Positions 1 through 7,968 of a DNA stretch of 37,433 nt are shown here, piece after piece. The notes beneath the pieces were generated by a model, which saw nothing but the letters and a program-made list of their open reading frames with translations, searched no databases and was not told where the DNA came from. This DNA is from an uncultured Bacteroidales bacterium (lineage in GTDB: Bacteria > Bacteroidota > Bacteroidia > Bacteroidales > Bacteroidaceae), in the NCBI GenBank assembly GCA_902791295.1, contig CADAVI010000007.1:1-37433 (forward strand). Reading direction: 5' to 3'. The first letter of the stretch is position 1. Every line of letters begins with the position of its first letter. The translations under genes were made by a program, and so were the position numbers.

Positions 1-10
1 AAGACAGGAA

Positions 11-757
11 ATGATTAAGAAGATACTTATCTCGCAGCCCAAACCCGCCACAGAAAAATCCCCCTATTACGATATTGCTCAGCGCTACGGCGTAGAGATA
101 GTCTTCCGGCCATTCATCAAAGTCGAAGGTCTCACTCCTGCAGAATTCCGCTCGCAGCACATCAGCATCCTGGAGCACAGCGCCGTTGTTTTCACCTCCC
201 GTCACAGCATCGACCATTTCTTCGGTCTGTGCAAGGAGATGCGCGTGCACATTCCCGAGTCGATGAAGTATTTCTGCCTGAGTGAGCAGATTGCACTCTA
301 CATCCAGAAGTACATTCCCTATCGCAAGCGCAAAGTCTTCTTCGGCGAAACGGGCAAGATGGAAGCCCTCGTACCCCACATGGCCAAGCATAAGAACGAG
401 CGTTACCTCATCCCCCTGAGCGACGTGCATAATGACAGCATCGCCAATCTCCTTGACGCTGCCGGCATTGCCCACACAGAGGCTGTGATGTATCGCACCG
501 TGTCCAACGACTTCAAGGAGGACGAACCCTTCGACTACGACATGCTGGTATTCTTCTCTCCCAGCGGCATCCAGTCGCTCATGAAGAACTTCCCCAATTT
601 CGTGCAGGGTGACATCGCTATCGGTACCTACGGCCCCACGACGGCCAAGAGTGTCATCGATGCCGGATTCCGCTTGGACCTTCAGGCTCCCACTGCCGAT
701 CACCATAGTATGTCTTCCGCCCTTAACGCCTACCTGCTCAAGGTCAATGACGACTAA
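11..757 (+). CDS. hemD: Uroporphyrinogen-III synthase
   Basis: A 248-residue protein of the HemD family, which closes and rearranges hydroxymethylbilane to uroporphyrinogen III in cytoplasmic tetrapyrrole synthesis. Seen in the sequence: the N-terminal ILISQPKPATEKSPY stretch, a VVFTSRHSIDHFF segment, and the second-half signature DMLVFFSPSGIQSLMKNF followed by AIGTYGPTTAKSVIDAGF, which together match the two-lobed HemD fold. The family is poorly conserved, so the call also rests on gene order: hemD directly before rnpA and yidD is a common Bacteroidales arrangement. The ATG at 11 is preceded by an AGGAA-like purine run, and the length is normal. The 3' end overlaps rnpA by 11 nt, which suggests translational coupling. 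The upstream gene lies outside the window. Confidence 0.88.
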   Translation: MIKKILISQPKPATEKSPYYDIAQRYGVEIVFRPFIKVEGLTPAEFRSQHISILEHSAVVFTSRHSIDHFFGLCKEMRVHIPESMKYFCLSEQIALYIQKYIPYRKRKVFFGETGKMEALVPHMAKHKNERYLIPLSDVHNDSIANLLDAAGIAHTEAVMYRTVSNDFKEDEPFDYDMLVFFSPSGIQSLMKNFPNFVQGDIAIGTYGPTTAKSVIDAGFRLDLQAPTADHHSMSSALNAYLLKVNDD

Positions 758-1103
758 CGGACTTTCCCGTGAAGAGCGCCTGAAGAGCCTTAAAGCCATT
801 GAAGCCCTGTTTTCGGGCACCAATCCGTCTGCAACGGCTTTTCCCCTGAAAGTCATTTGGCGCAAGAACAGCGAGCGGACGTCGCGTCTGCTCGTTTCCG
901 TTTCCAAGCGCCACCACAAACGCGCCGTTGCCCGCAACCGCATCAAGCGGCAGGTGCGCGAAGCATATCGCCTCCACAAGAACATTGTCACCACACCCTG
1001 CGACATCGCCTTTCTTTGGCTCTCCAAGGAGCTTTGTCCTTCGCCTCTGGTGCATCACAAAGTGGTCACTTTACTCCAGAAAGTCTCATGCGCCGACTCC
1101 TGA
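747..1103 (+). CDS. rnpA: Ribonuclease P protein component
   Basis: The protein subunit of RNase P, about 118 residues, which helps the RNA subunit remove 5' leaders from pre-tRNAs. The diagnostic basic RNR motif is present as [16 protein letters not shown] (residues about 69-84), preceded by the [14 protein letters not shown] strand. I chose the ATG at 747 because it gives the normal family length and begins [12 protein letters not shown], the usual start region; the reading frame is open further upstream but only as a shadow of hemD. It overlaps the end of hemD by 11 nt and the start of yidD by 16 nt, so the three genes are probably translated from one message. Confidence 0.93.
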   Translation: MTTNGLSREERLKSLKAIEALFSGTNPSATAFPLKVIWRKNSERTSRLLVSVSKRHHKRAVARNRIKRQVREAYRLHKNIVTTPCDIAFLWLSKELCPSPLVHHKVVTLLQKVSCADS

Positions 1104-1297
1104 TTCTTCCCATACGCTTCTACCAGCGCTGCATCTCACCGCTGACGCCGCCCTCGTGCCGCTTCACCCCCACGTGCAGCCAATATGCTGTGGAGGCTAT
1201 CGAGAAATACGGCCCCGTGAAAGGCCTGTGGCTGGCCGTCAGGCGCCTGCTGCGCTGTCATCCCTGGGGCGGATCCGGCTACGACCCCGTGCCCTGA
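1088..1297 (+). CDS. yidD: Membrane protein insertion efficiency factor YidD
   Basis: A 69-residue member of the YidD family (formerly DUF37), a small membrane-associated protein thought to help YidC-dependent insertion of inner-membrane proteins. Family signatures are clear: [21 protein letters not shown] near the N-terminus, with its conserved cysteines, then [28 protein letters not shown] and GGSGYDPVP at the C-terminus. The ATG at 1088 lies inside the end of rnpA. The rnpA-yidD pair is one of the most conserved bacterial gene neighbourhoods, which supports both calls. The protein is complete and normal in length. Confidence 0.93.
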   Translation: MRRLLILPIRFYQRCISPLTPPSCRFTPTCSQYAVEAIEKYGPVKGLWLAVRRLLRCHPWGGSGYDPVP

Positions 1298-1343
1298 CTG
1301 ATTCATACATTATATAATATATAACACCTAAAGATATTACACC

Positions 1344-2855
1344 ATGGATTTTAACAAGATCTCCGCTGCTGAAGCCGCAGCGCTAATTCAGAACGGCCAG
1401 ACCATCGGACTTTCGGGCTTCACACCTGCCGGCGTGCCCAAATGCACTCCTGCCGAGATTGCCAAGAAGGCTGCTGCCGAGCATGCTGCCGGCCGCCCAT
1501 TCAAGATCAGCGTCTTCACAGGCGCCTCTACGGGCCAGAGCTGCGACGGCGAACTCTCCAACGCCGAAGCCATCGACTTCCGTGCACCCTACACGACGAA
1601 TCCCGACTTCCGCAAAAACGTGAACCGCAATTCGCTCAACTACTCCGACCTCAACCTCTCCAACATGGCCACCCAAATCCGTCAGGGCTATCTCGGCCCC
1701 GTCAACTGGGCCATCATCGAGGCATGCGACGTGGAGCGTGTGGGCTCCAAGGCACACATCTATCTCACCGCAGCCGGCGGCATTTCTCCCACCGTGTGCC
1801 GTCTGGCCACCGAGGGCATCATCATCGAGCTCAACGCCTTCCATTCGCCCAAGAGCAAGGGCATTCACGACGTCTATGAGATTGAGGATCACCCCCACCG
1901 CACTCCCATCATGATCAACAAGGCCAGCGACCGTATCGGCAAACCCTATGTCGAGGTGGACGCTTCCCGCATCGTGGGCGTGGTGGAGTGCAACATCCCC
2001 GACGAGGCCCGCGCCTTCAAGGATCCCGATCCCATCACTTCACAGATTGGCCAGAACGTGGCCGACTTCCTGCTGGCCAATATGAAGCAGGGCCTCATCC
2101 CCTCTTCGTTCCTCAACCTGCAGAGCGGTGTCGGCAGCGGTGCGAACGCCGTATTGGGCGCATTGGGCCAGTGCTCCGAAGTGCCCGACTTCAACATCTA
2201 CACCGAGGTGCTTCAGGACGCTCCCGTGGGCCTTATGAAGCAGGGGCGCGTGCTCTCTGCCAGCGCCTGTTCTCTGACCGTCACCAACGAGTGTCTGCTC
2301 GACATCTACGACAACATGGACTTCTTCAAGGACAAGCTCGTGCTGCGTCCCTCCGAGATTTCCAACTGCCCCGAGGTGATTGCCCGCATCGGCGTCTGCT
2401 CTCTCAACACCGCCATCGAGTGTGACATCTACGGCCACGTCAACAGCACCAAGATTTGCGGCACGAAGATGATGAACGGCATCGGCGGCAGCGCCGACTT
2501 CACCAACAACGCCTATCTCTCCATCTTCACCTGCGGCTCGACCACGAAGGGCGGCGCCATTTCCAGCATTGTGCCTTTCGCCAGCCACATCGACCACACG
2601 AACCACTTTATCGACGCCGTCATCACGGAGTACGGTGTGGCCGATCTGCGCCACAAGAGCGACATGCAGAAGGCAGAAGCCCTTATCGCGGTGGCTCATC
2701 CCGACTATCAGCCGCTGCTGCGCGACTATCTGAAGTTCGCCGAGAAAACGGGCGGCCACACGCACCACTGCCTCTCAGCCGCATTCGCCATGCACGACAC
2801 CTTCATACGCAAGGGCGACATGCGTCTTACCGATTGGGCCGAATACGTGAAATAA
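1344..2855 (+). CDS. Acetyl-CoA hydrolase/succinate CoA transferase family protein
   Basis: A 503-residue class I CoA transferase of the acetyl-CoA hydrolase/transferase family (Cat1/AarC/ScpC-like). These enzymes move CoA between acyl groups such as acetate, propionate and succinate through a glutamyl-CoA intermediate. The likely catalytic glutamate is E288 in IYTEVLQDAPVG. Also visible are the glycine-rich GLSGFTPAGVPK near the N-terminus, GVGSGANAVLGAL before the active site, and EYGVADLRHKS near the C-terminus. In Bacteroidales such enzymes act in propionate or acetate formation from succinate, but the exact acyl substrates cannot be read from sequence. It follows yidD after 46 AT-rich bases with no clear TAnnTTTG box. 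Its 3' end overlaps the convergent gene by 29 nt. Confidence 0.88.
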   Translation: MDFNKISAAEAAALIQNGQTIGLSGFTPAGVPKCTPAEIAKKAAAEHAAGRPFKISVFTGASTGQSCDGELSNAEAIDFRAPYTTNPDFRKNVNRNSLNYSDLNLSNMATQIRQGYLGPVNWAIIEACDVERVGSKAHIYLTAAGGISPTVCRLATEGIIIELNAFHSPKSKGIHDVYEIEDHPHRTPIMINKASDRIGKPYVEVDASRIVGVVECNIPDEARAFKDPDPITSQIGQNVADFLLANMKQGLIPSSFLNLQSGVGSGANAVLGALGQCSEVPDFNIYTEVLQDAPVGLMKQGRVLSASACSLTVTNECLLDIYDNMDFFKDKLVLRPSEISNCPEVIARIGVCSLNTAIECDIYGHVNSTKICGTKMMNGIGGSADFTNNAYLSIFTCGSTTKGGAISSIVPFASHIDHTNHFIDAVITEYGVADLRHKSDMQKAEALIAVAHPDYQPLLRDYLKFAEKTGGHTHHCLSAAFAMHDTFIRKGDMRLTDWAEYVK

Positions 2856-3693
2856 GCGAGCGCAGCTCTTCAACCCACCCTTCAGTGGGATAAACAAACC
2901 AGTAGCCGTCCTGATTCGGCATCTCGATTGCCAGACGGAACACATCGCGCCCCTTGGCGAATAGCGTCTCCAAATCACGGTCGGAAATCTCGAAGCAAGG
3001 CACCAGCCAAAATATTTGGTTGGTGCTTTTTGCTTGGTTCACCCGGAACTGCAAATCGCCCGAAGTCGTCGGCAGCCCGTTGTCGCCGTGTATGACAGAT
3101 TCCAAGTCGGGAGAATCGCTCGCCGCGAGCACGGGGAAGCAGTCCACCAGACACTTTACTCTCAGGATTCTGCGGTCCTGCAGATCCAGGAAGAGCAGTC
3201 CGCGACCTGCAGGATAAGTGGCCTGCTGGGGCTGCGACATCAGCGCAACGGCAAAGATGTAGGATGTGTCGGTCAACTGCTCGATACGCGCCCATTGCTC
3301 CACCGCCTGTCCGTTGGCGCCGTGTCCCTCCAGGAGTCTCTTTGTGTCTTCGCCCTTAGGCTTCTTTGCCGTCTGCAACACGTTGATGTCCACCACCTTC
3401 TTCAACGGCAGCGTGATGCGCACCATCAGTCGTCCGCCGATGGGCTCCGTGATTTCCTTGTAGCCGTTTTTCGTCACGCGCACCTTGTTTTTATTGCTTC
3501 TGACGGCCAGCTGAAAGAGACCGTTGCCGTCGGTTCGCGTTTGGTTCAGCACGCGATCGCTCTTGTCCAACTCATACACGGTGGCGCCCTCAACAGGCCC
3601 TTGGGCATCGGTCACTTTTCCGCTCAACTGCTGCGCCGTTGCCGCAAGACCTGCTGACAGCAGCGCCAGGAGCATCATGATTGTCTTTTTCAT
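2827..3693 (-). CDS. Secreted carboxypeptidase-regulatory-like domain protein
   Basis: A 288-residue protein of unknown function. Residues 1-20 form a signal peptide (MKKTIMMLLALLSAGLAATAQ). Residues about 22-100 look like a carboxypeptidase-regulatory-like beta-sandwich: QLSGKVTDAQGPVEGATVYELDK, then TRTDGNGLFQLAVRSNKNKVRVTKNGYKE, the pattern seen in many Bacteroidota surface proteins. The remaining two thirds have no motif I recognise. It is exported and could be a lipid-free periplasmic or outer-membrane-associated protein. It lies 16 nt downstream of the DUF3109 gene and is probably the last gene of the gpmI unit. Its 3' end overlaps the end of the convergent CoA transferase gene by 29 nt, leaving no space for a separate terminator. 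Confidence 0.75.
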   Translation of the reverse strand: MKKTIMMLLALLSAGLAATAQQLSGKVTDAQGPVEGATVYELDKSDRVLNQTRTDGNGLFQLAVRSNKNKVRVTKNGYKEITEPIGGRLMVRITLPLKKVVDINVLQTAKKPKGEDTKRLLEGHGANGQAVEQWARIEQLTDTSYIFAVALMSQPQQATYPAGRGLLFLDLQDRRILRVKCLVDCFPVLAASDSPDLESVIHGDNGLPTTSGDLQFRVNQAKSTNQIFWLVPCFEISDRDLETLFAKGRDVFRLAIEMPNQDGYWFVYPTEGWVEELRSLISRIRPNR

Positions 3694-3709
3694 GAGTATA
3701 TTGTTTTTC

Positions 3710-4273
3710 TTATTGTTGCGTTGTCTCTTTCAACATCATGTCGGCCGCCAGACAGAGTTCTCTGTACCAGTCTTCACCGAAGCGGCGCACGAGGGGCTCG
3801 CGGAGGAAGCGGTAGAGCGGCGTGCCTTCTGCGGCGCCTTTGGCGCGGGCGGCCCCGCAGATGTTCCACCGGTGATACTGCAAGCCGACAAGTCCTCCGC
3901 CGAAGCGCTTCTCGCGTATGGGATAGAGGTGACAGGAGATTGGCTTCTCCGGCAGCAGACAGCCTTGAGGGCCGCGGAAGACGCAGTTGCCGCCGCCGAT
4001 GATGCTCGTCACCAGTTCGCCTTCGGGGTCGGCATAGGCGACGCCCTGACGGTCGATCACCGACTGCGCCGAAGCCGACATCCGGGGCCATATCCCGTCG
4101 AGCACTTCCTCGATGCGGGCGATTTCGTCCATCGTCACCGGCGCACCCGCATCGCCCTCTTCGCAACAGCGTCCGCTGCAGGCGGCGATGTCGCAGGCAA
4201 AGCGCTCCGTGATGATGTCCGTGTGGACGATGACGTCGCCCACCTGGAGCATCGGAGGCAGCTCGTTCACCAT
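3710..4273 (-). CDS. DUF3109 family cysteine-rich protein
   Basis: A 187-residue cytoplasmic protein of the DUF3109 family, common in Bacteroidota and of unknown function. Eight cysteines are placed as in the family: C27, C32, C36 and C37 in FACDIAACSGRCCEEGDAGAPV, then C97, C105 and C114 in GGGNCVFRGPQGCLLPEKPISCHLYPIR, and C139 in HRWNICG. This spacing suggests binding of zinc or an iron-sulfur cluster, but the ligand is not established here. The ATG overlaps the stop of ung by 7 nt, so it is probably translated from the gpmI-ung message. The secreted-protein gene follows 16 nt later. Confidence 0.85.
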   Translation of the reverse strand: MVNELPPMLQVGDVIVHTDIITERFACDIAACSGRCCEEGDAGAPVTMDEIARIEEVLDGIWPRMSASAQSVIDRQGVAYADPEGELVTSIIGGGNCVFRGPQGCLLPEKPISCHLYPIREKRFGGGLVGLQYHRWNICGAARAKGAAEGTPLYRFLREPLVRRFGEDWYRELCLAADMMLKETTQQ

Positions 4274-4935
4274 CGTATCGCCTCCTTTCCGTGCTCGCGG
4301 AGCCAGCGGTTGCAGAGCTCGAAGTGGTGGTTGCCGAAGAAGCCTCTGTAGGCCGACAGCGGACTGGGATGTGCGCTGCGCAGCACGAGATGCTTCGTCT
4401 GGTCGATGAGCGCGGCCTTTTTGCCCGCCGGAGCGCCCCAGAGCATGAACACGAGACCCTCACGCCCTTCGGAGAGCGTGCGAATCACGGCATCGGTGAA
4501 GGTCTCCCATCCCTGTCCCGAATGGCTGAAGGCCTGATGGGCCCGCACGCTCAGACAGGTGTTGAGCAGAAAGACACCCTGACGGGCCCATCGGGTGAGA
4601 TCGCCCGAAGCGGGCATCGGCGCTCCCGTCTCGCTCTGCACTTCCTGAAAGATGTTGCGCAACGAGGGCGGAAATTCCACGCCGTCGGGCACCGAGAAGC
4701 AGAGGCCGTGCGCCTGTCCGGGACCGTGATAGGGGTCCTGCCCCAGAATGACCGCCTTGACGCTGTCGAAGGGCGTCTGGCGGAAGGCGTTGAAGATGAG
4801 CGGCCCGGGCGGATAACAGGGTCCGGCGGCGTACTCCCTGCGGACGAACGCCACCAGACTGTCGAAGTAGGGCTTCGCGAACTCCCCTTGGAGCCGCTGC
4901 CCCCAACTCTCTTCTATGTTTACCTGATGAGGCAC
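4267..4935 (-). CDS. ung: Uracil-DNA glycosylase
   Basis: Family 1 uracil-DNA glycosylase, 222 residues, which removes uracil from DNA at the start of base excision repair. All key motifs are present: the water-activating loop [18 protein letters not shown] with catalytic D67, the uracil-binding [16 protein letters not shown] segment, the WG(A)PAGKK stretch, and the minor-groove loop [13 protein letters not shown] with H189. The best start is a GTG at 4935, whose first codons overlap the gpmI stop by 16 nt; no ATG lies at the expected position. The start of DUF3109 overlaps its stop, giving three coupled genes with unrelated jobs. Confidence 0.95.
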   Translation of the reverse strand: MPHQVNIEESWGQRLQGEFAKPYFDSLVAFVRREYAAGPCYPPGPLIFNAFRQTPFDSVKAVILGQDPYHGPGQAHGLCFSVPDGVEFPPSLRNIFQEVQSETGAPMPASGDLTRWARQGVFLLNTCLSVRAHQAFSHSGQGWETFTDAVIRTLSEGREGLVFMLWGAPAGKKAALIDQTKHLVLRSAHPSPLSAYRGFFGNHHFELCNRWLREHGKEAIRW

Positions 4936-6437
4936 TTGCCCGTCATTTCCTCAGGCTGCTCCAGACCCATGATGTGCAGGATGCTGGGCGCCACGTCGGC
5001 CAGCACGCCGTTTTCGACTTTGGCCTGTTTGTTTTCGGTCACGTAGATGAAGGGCACGGGGTTGAGCGAGTGTGCCGTGTTGGGTGTGCCGTCGGGGTTG
5101 AGCGCGTTGTCGGCGTTGCCGTGATCGGCGATGATGACGGTCTCGTAGCCCGTGGCCTTGGCGGCCTCCACGACTTCGTTGACACACTGGTCCACAGCCA
5201 CAACGGCCTTCTCGATGGCCTCATACACACCCGTGTGACCCACCATGTCGCCGTTGGCGAAGTTCACCACGATGAAGTCGTATTTGTCCTCCTTAATGGC
5301 AGCCACCAGCTTGTCCTTCACCTCGAAGGCCGACATCTCGGGCTTGAGGTCGTAGGTCTGCACCTTGGGTGAAGCCACCAGCACGCGCTCCTCGCCGTCG
5401 AAGGGGGCTTCACGTCCGCCGTTGAAGAAGAAGGTCACGTGGGCATACTTCTCCGTCTCGGCCGTGTGCAGCTGCTTGAGACCCTTCTTCGAGAGGTATT
5501 CGCCGAGCGTCTGCTCCACGTTCTCCTTGGGGAAGAGGATGTGCACACCCTTGAAGGAGGCGTCGTAGGGCGTCATGCAGTAGTACTGCAATCCGGGGAT
5601 GGTCATCATGCCCTGCTCGGGCATATCCTGCTGCGTCAGGGCGATGGTGATTTCCTTGGCGCGGTCGTTGCGGTAGTTGAAGAAGATGACGACGTCGCCC
5701 TCCTTGATGGTGCCGTCAACGGTGGTGTTGTGGATGGGCTTGATGAACTCGTCGGTGACGCCTTCGTCGTAGCTCTCCTGCATGGCCTGCACCATATCTG
5801 CGGCCTGCTTGCCTTCGCCCTTCACGATGAGGTCGTAGCCCACCTTCACGCGCTCCCAACGCTTGTCGCGGTCCATAGCGTAGAAGCGGCCCACGATGCT
5901 GGCGATGGCGGCGTTGCCGGCTTTCTTACATTCGTCCGTCACCTGCTGGATGAAGCCCTTGCCCGACTGCGGATCGGTGTCGCGGCCGTCCATGAAGCAA
6001 TGCACGAAGGTGTTCTTCACGCCGTATTCCTTACCGATTTCGATGAGTTTGAAGAGGTGGTCGAGCGAGGAGTGCACGCCGCCGTTGCTCGTGAGGCCCA
6101 TGAGGTGGACGTTCTTGCCCTGCTCCTTGGCGTAGGTGTAGGCGGAAATGATTTCCTTGTTCTTGAGGATGCTGCCGTCCTGGCAGGCGCGGTTGATTTT
6201 CACGAGGTCCTGATAGACGATGCGTCCGGCGCCGATGTTGAGGTGTCCCACTTCGGAGTTGCCCATCTGTCCGTCGGGCAGACCCACGTTTTCGCCGCAG
6301 GTCAGCAGCTGGCTGTTGGGGTAGTTTTGGTTGAGATAGTCCATGTAGGGCGTCGGTGTGTTGTAAATCACGTCGCCCTTACCTTTGTTGCCGATGCCCC
6401 ATCCGTCGAGGATCATCAGAAGTGCTTTTTTTCCCAT
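4920..6437 (-). CDS. gpmI: 2,3-bisphosphoglycerate-independent phosphoglycerate mutase
   Basis: A 505-residue cofactor-independent phosphoglycerate mutase of the alkaline phosphatase superfamily; it interconverts 3- and 2-phosphoglycerate in glycolysis and gluconeogenesis and uses two manganese ions. The N-terminus [12 protein letters not shown] carries the first metal ligand, the phosphorylated serine is S61 in [18 protein letters not shown], and [12 protein letters not shown] and [11 protein letters not shown] are further family motifs. Length is normal and it ends [10 protein letters not shown], as is typical. The ATG at 6437 is preceded by an A-rich leader with no strong Shine-Dalgarno. 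A TAnnTTTG promoter and a 9-bp hairpin lie upstream. It is the first gene of a four-gene minus-strand unit. Confidence 0.97.
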   Translation of the reverse strand: MGKKALLMILDGWGIGNKGKGDVIYNTPTPYMDYLNQNYPNSQLLTCGENVGLPDGQMGNSEVGHLNIGAGRIVYQDLVKINRACQDGSILKNKEIISAYTYAKEQGKNVHLMGLTSNGGVHSSLDHLFKLIEIGKEYGVKNTFVHCFMDGRDTDPQSGKGFIQQVTDECKKAGNAAIASIVGRFYAMDRDKRWERVKVGYDLIVKGEGKQAADMVQAMQESYDEGVTDEFIKPIHNTTVDGTIKEGDVVIFFNYRNDRAKEITIALTQQDMPEQGMMTIPGLQYYCMTPYDASFKGVHILFPKENVEQTLGEYLSKKGLKQLHTAETEKYAHVTFFFNGGREAPFDGEERVLVASPKVQTYDLKPEMSAFEVKDKLVAAIKEDKYDFIVVNFANGDMVGHTGVYEAIEKAVVAVDQCVNEVVEAAKATGYETVIIADHGNADNALNPDGTPNTAHSLNPVPFIYVTENKQAKVENGVLADVAPSILHIMGLEQPEEMTGKCLIR

Positions 6438-6473
6438 ATTTTTTATGTGTTTTGTTTGTTTGTGATGCTTTAT

Positions 6474-6497
6474 CCTTAGAGAATATAGTCTCTAAGG
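6474..6497 (-). promoter_or_regulatory. Perfect 9-bp hairpin in the gpmI 5' leader
   Basis: CCTTAGAGA at 6474-6482 and TCTCTAAGG at 6489-6497 are exact reverse complements around a 6-nt loop. On the minus strand this lies directly after the gpmI -7 element (6501-6508), so it would form at or very near the 5' end of the mRNA. Such a terminal stem-loop could protect the message from decay, or the palindrome could be an operator; the sequence cannot tell these apart. Confidence 0.6.
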
Positions 6498-6500
6498 GGA

Positions 6501-6508
6501 CAAAAATA
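6501..6508 (-). promoter_or_regulatory. gpmI promoter, -7 element
   Basis: On the minus strand this reads TATTTTTG, matching the Bacteroidota -7 consensus TAnnTTTG. A TTTGAC sequence lies about 14 nt upstream, closer than the usual 19-20 nt, so only the -7 box is convincing. It sits 63 nt before the gpmI ATG. Confidence 0.6.
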
Positions 6509-6628
6509 CGTCTTTTTTTCGTCAAATGCAAGAACTCGCCCATTTTTTTTGCCTAAGAGCCGCAACTTATTTCCAAAGGCACAGATTTTCGTTTCCAAAG
6601 TTGGCAGATGTTCCGGTTAAGAAATTTT

Positions 6629-6664
6629 TGCGCCTTAGTTAGGAAAAATTTGCGCCTTAGTTAG
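6629..6664 (+). repeat. Tandem-like direct repeat, TGCGCCTTAGTTAG
   Basis: The 14-mer TGCGCCTTAGTTAG occurs at 6629-6642 and again at 6651-6664, each preceded by an A/T-rich AAATTT-like stretch, giving a 22-nt period. No coding frame is involved. Function unknown. Confidence 0.65.
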
Positions 6665-6681
6665 AGAGCGGAAATTTACGC

Positions 6682-6713
6682 TCCCACGGGAGAAAATTTT
6701 CGGCCCCGTGGGA
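6682..6713. repeat. 9-bp inverted repeat
   Basis: TCCCACGGG (6682-6690) and CCCGTGGGA (6705-6713) are exact complements around a 14-nt loop containing the palindrome GAAAATTTTC. There is no T-tract directly after either arm, although a T-run follows at 6720-6725. Alternative pairing of 6679-6685 (CGCTCCC) with 6732-6738 (GGGAGCG) would disrupt this hairpin. Confidence 0.55.
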
Positions 6714-6825
6714 AAACGGTTTTTTGCCCTCGGGAGCGAAAGACGACCGCTGCTGCCCTTTGTCAAATTTTCGGATTCATCTCACGCTGATGGCTGCGTC
6801 GGCAAATCTTAAAAAACTGCTGCAC

Positions 6826-6865
6826 TTTCTTGCATATTTCAAAGAAAAGCACTATCTTTGCCGCA
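6826..6865 (+). repeat. 40-bp perfect direct repeat, copy 1 (promoter-bearing)
   Basis: These 40 bases recur without a mismatch at 7929-7968. The unit holds a TTG (6830-6832), 20 nt of spacer and TATCTTTG (6853-6860), a good Bacteroidota -33/-7 promoter. This copy should drive the TraB-family gene, with a leader of roughly 35-40 nt that is rich in CA and has no Shine-Dalgarno sequence. Confidence 0.85.
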
Positions 6866-6902
6866 GAAAAACACACAAACACACAACACACACCCATAAA
6901 CC

Positions 6903-7919
6903 ATGAATTTCCGCCACATCATCCTGCCGGCACTCCTGCTGGCATCGGCGCAGCACATTGCGGCGCAAGACGAGAGTAACGTCCCGGAAAACAACAGCCC
7001 CGAGGACCCCGGATGGCTGTGGGAAATCAGCGGCAACGGCCTGAAGCAGACCTCCTATCTCTTCGGCACCTGTCACGGCGAAGGACACAACTTCACCCGA
7101 GAAGAAGTGTTCGGCATCGGCGGCCTGCAGAATGCCTTCGACCGAAGCGAGGCCGTAATCTTTGAGCAAGACTTCGATGCAAGCCTGCAACCCAGTGAGG
7201 AAGACCGGAAGTTTCAACGCTGGATGGTTGAGCTGCTTCGCAATCCCGGTCCGGAATGGATGATGCCCGAAGGCAGCGACTACAGACAGCTGTACGACGA
7301 CAGTACACACTTTCACATGGTCGACAGCATCCTGACCACCAGATTTCAGGACGGCGAATACTGGAAAAAGACGCCGAAATACTGGAAAACAAAGATTGGG
7401 CTCATCTTTTTTATAGCCACACGTCAGCGTCAGGCCTTGGACTATGTGCTGTACCAAGAAGCCGTCAAAGGCAATAAAACCCGCGGCGGTCTGGAAGAAA
7501 CGAAAGACATCTCCGCTGGACTCATTTCCACGTTCACCGACACACCGGGCTTTGACAGCCTTTCCGTGAAAATGCAGGCTGACTCGCTCTATAAATCAAT
7601 TCAAGACCTGGTCAACGGAAAAACAAAGCGGATATTTCGCGGTTTTTACAAGGCCTATATCCAGAACGACACCTGCGCTTTTGCCAAGTTTTTGGCATCG
7701 GAACCCGAACTGAAGGAAATCGAAAAAGACACATTTTTAGTCAAAGGACGCAACGAAAACTGGATTCCTGTCATCCGCGAGAACATCACGCAGCGTCCCA
7801 GCCTTATTGCCGTGGGCTGCCGCCACCTCATGGGCCCCCAATCCGTCATTGCGCTGCTGCGCAAAGAAGGCTACACCGTAGAGCCCGTGAAGCGCAAAAC
7901 ACCGCCCACGGACAAATAA
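6903..7919 (+). CDS. TraB/GumN family secreted protein
   Basis: A 338-residue TraB/GumN (PF01963) family protein, related to the Tiki/EreA-like fold in which two GxxH motifs are thought to bind metal for hydrolysis. Residues 1-22 are a signal peptide ending around AAQD. The first motif is SYLFGTCHGEGH (H58), followed by NAFDRSEAVIFEQDFD with its conserved acidic pair; the second is LIAVGCRHLMGPQSVIALLRKEGYTVEPV (H308) near the C-terminus. Both motifs are intact, so it is probably an active envelope hydrolase, but the substrate is unknown. It is a single-gene unit between two copies of a 40-bp promoter repeat. Confidence 0.85.
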   Translation: MNFRHIILPALLLASAQHIAAQDESNVPENNSPEDPGWLWEISGNGLKQTSYLFGTCHGEGHNFTREEVFGIGGLQNAFDRSEAVIFEQDFDASLQPSEEDRKFQRWMVELLRNPGPEWMMPEGSDYRQLYDDSTHFHMVDSILTTRFQDGEYWKKTPKYWKTKIGLIFFIATRQRQALDYVLYQEAVKGNKTRGGLEETKDISAGLISTFTDTPGFDSLSVKMQADSLYKSIQDLVNGKTKRIFRGFYKAYIQNDTCAFAKFLASEPELKEIEKDTFLVKGRNENWIPVIRENITQRPSLIAVGCRHLMGPQSVIALLRKEGYTVEPVKRKTPPTDK

Positions 7920-7928
7920 GCCGCCGCT

Positions 7929-7968
7929 TTTCTTGCATATTTCAAAGAAAAGCACTATCTTTGCCGCA
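7929..7968 (+). repeat. 40-bp perfect direct repeat, copy 2 (rmuC promoter)
   Basis: Exact copy of 6826-6865. It contains TTG at 7933-7935 and TATCTTTG at 7956-7963. The last base of the repeat, A7968, is the first base of the rmuC ATG, so transcription from this copy should start at or within a few bases of the start codon. Confidence 0.88.

Larger units (their letters stand above)
6509..6825. other. Intergenic region between gpmI and TraB-family gene
   Basis: This is most of the only spacer longer than 300 nt in the window (6438-6902). I see no gene in it. It holds a pair of direct repeats (6629-6642, 6651-6664), a 9-bp inverted repeat (6682-6690 with 6705-6713), a short palindrome inside that loop, and a further 7-bp complement (6679-6685 with 6732-6738) that would compete with it. 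The right edge holds the promoter of the TraB-family gene. Composition is AT-rich and unlike the neighbouring coding DNA. Confidence 0.6.
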
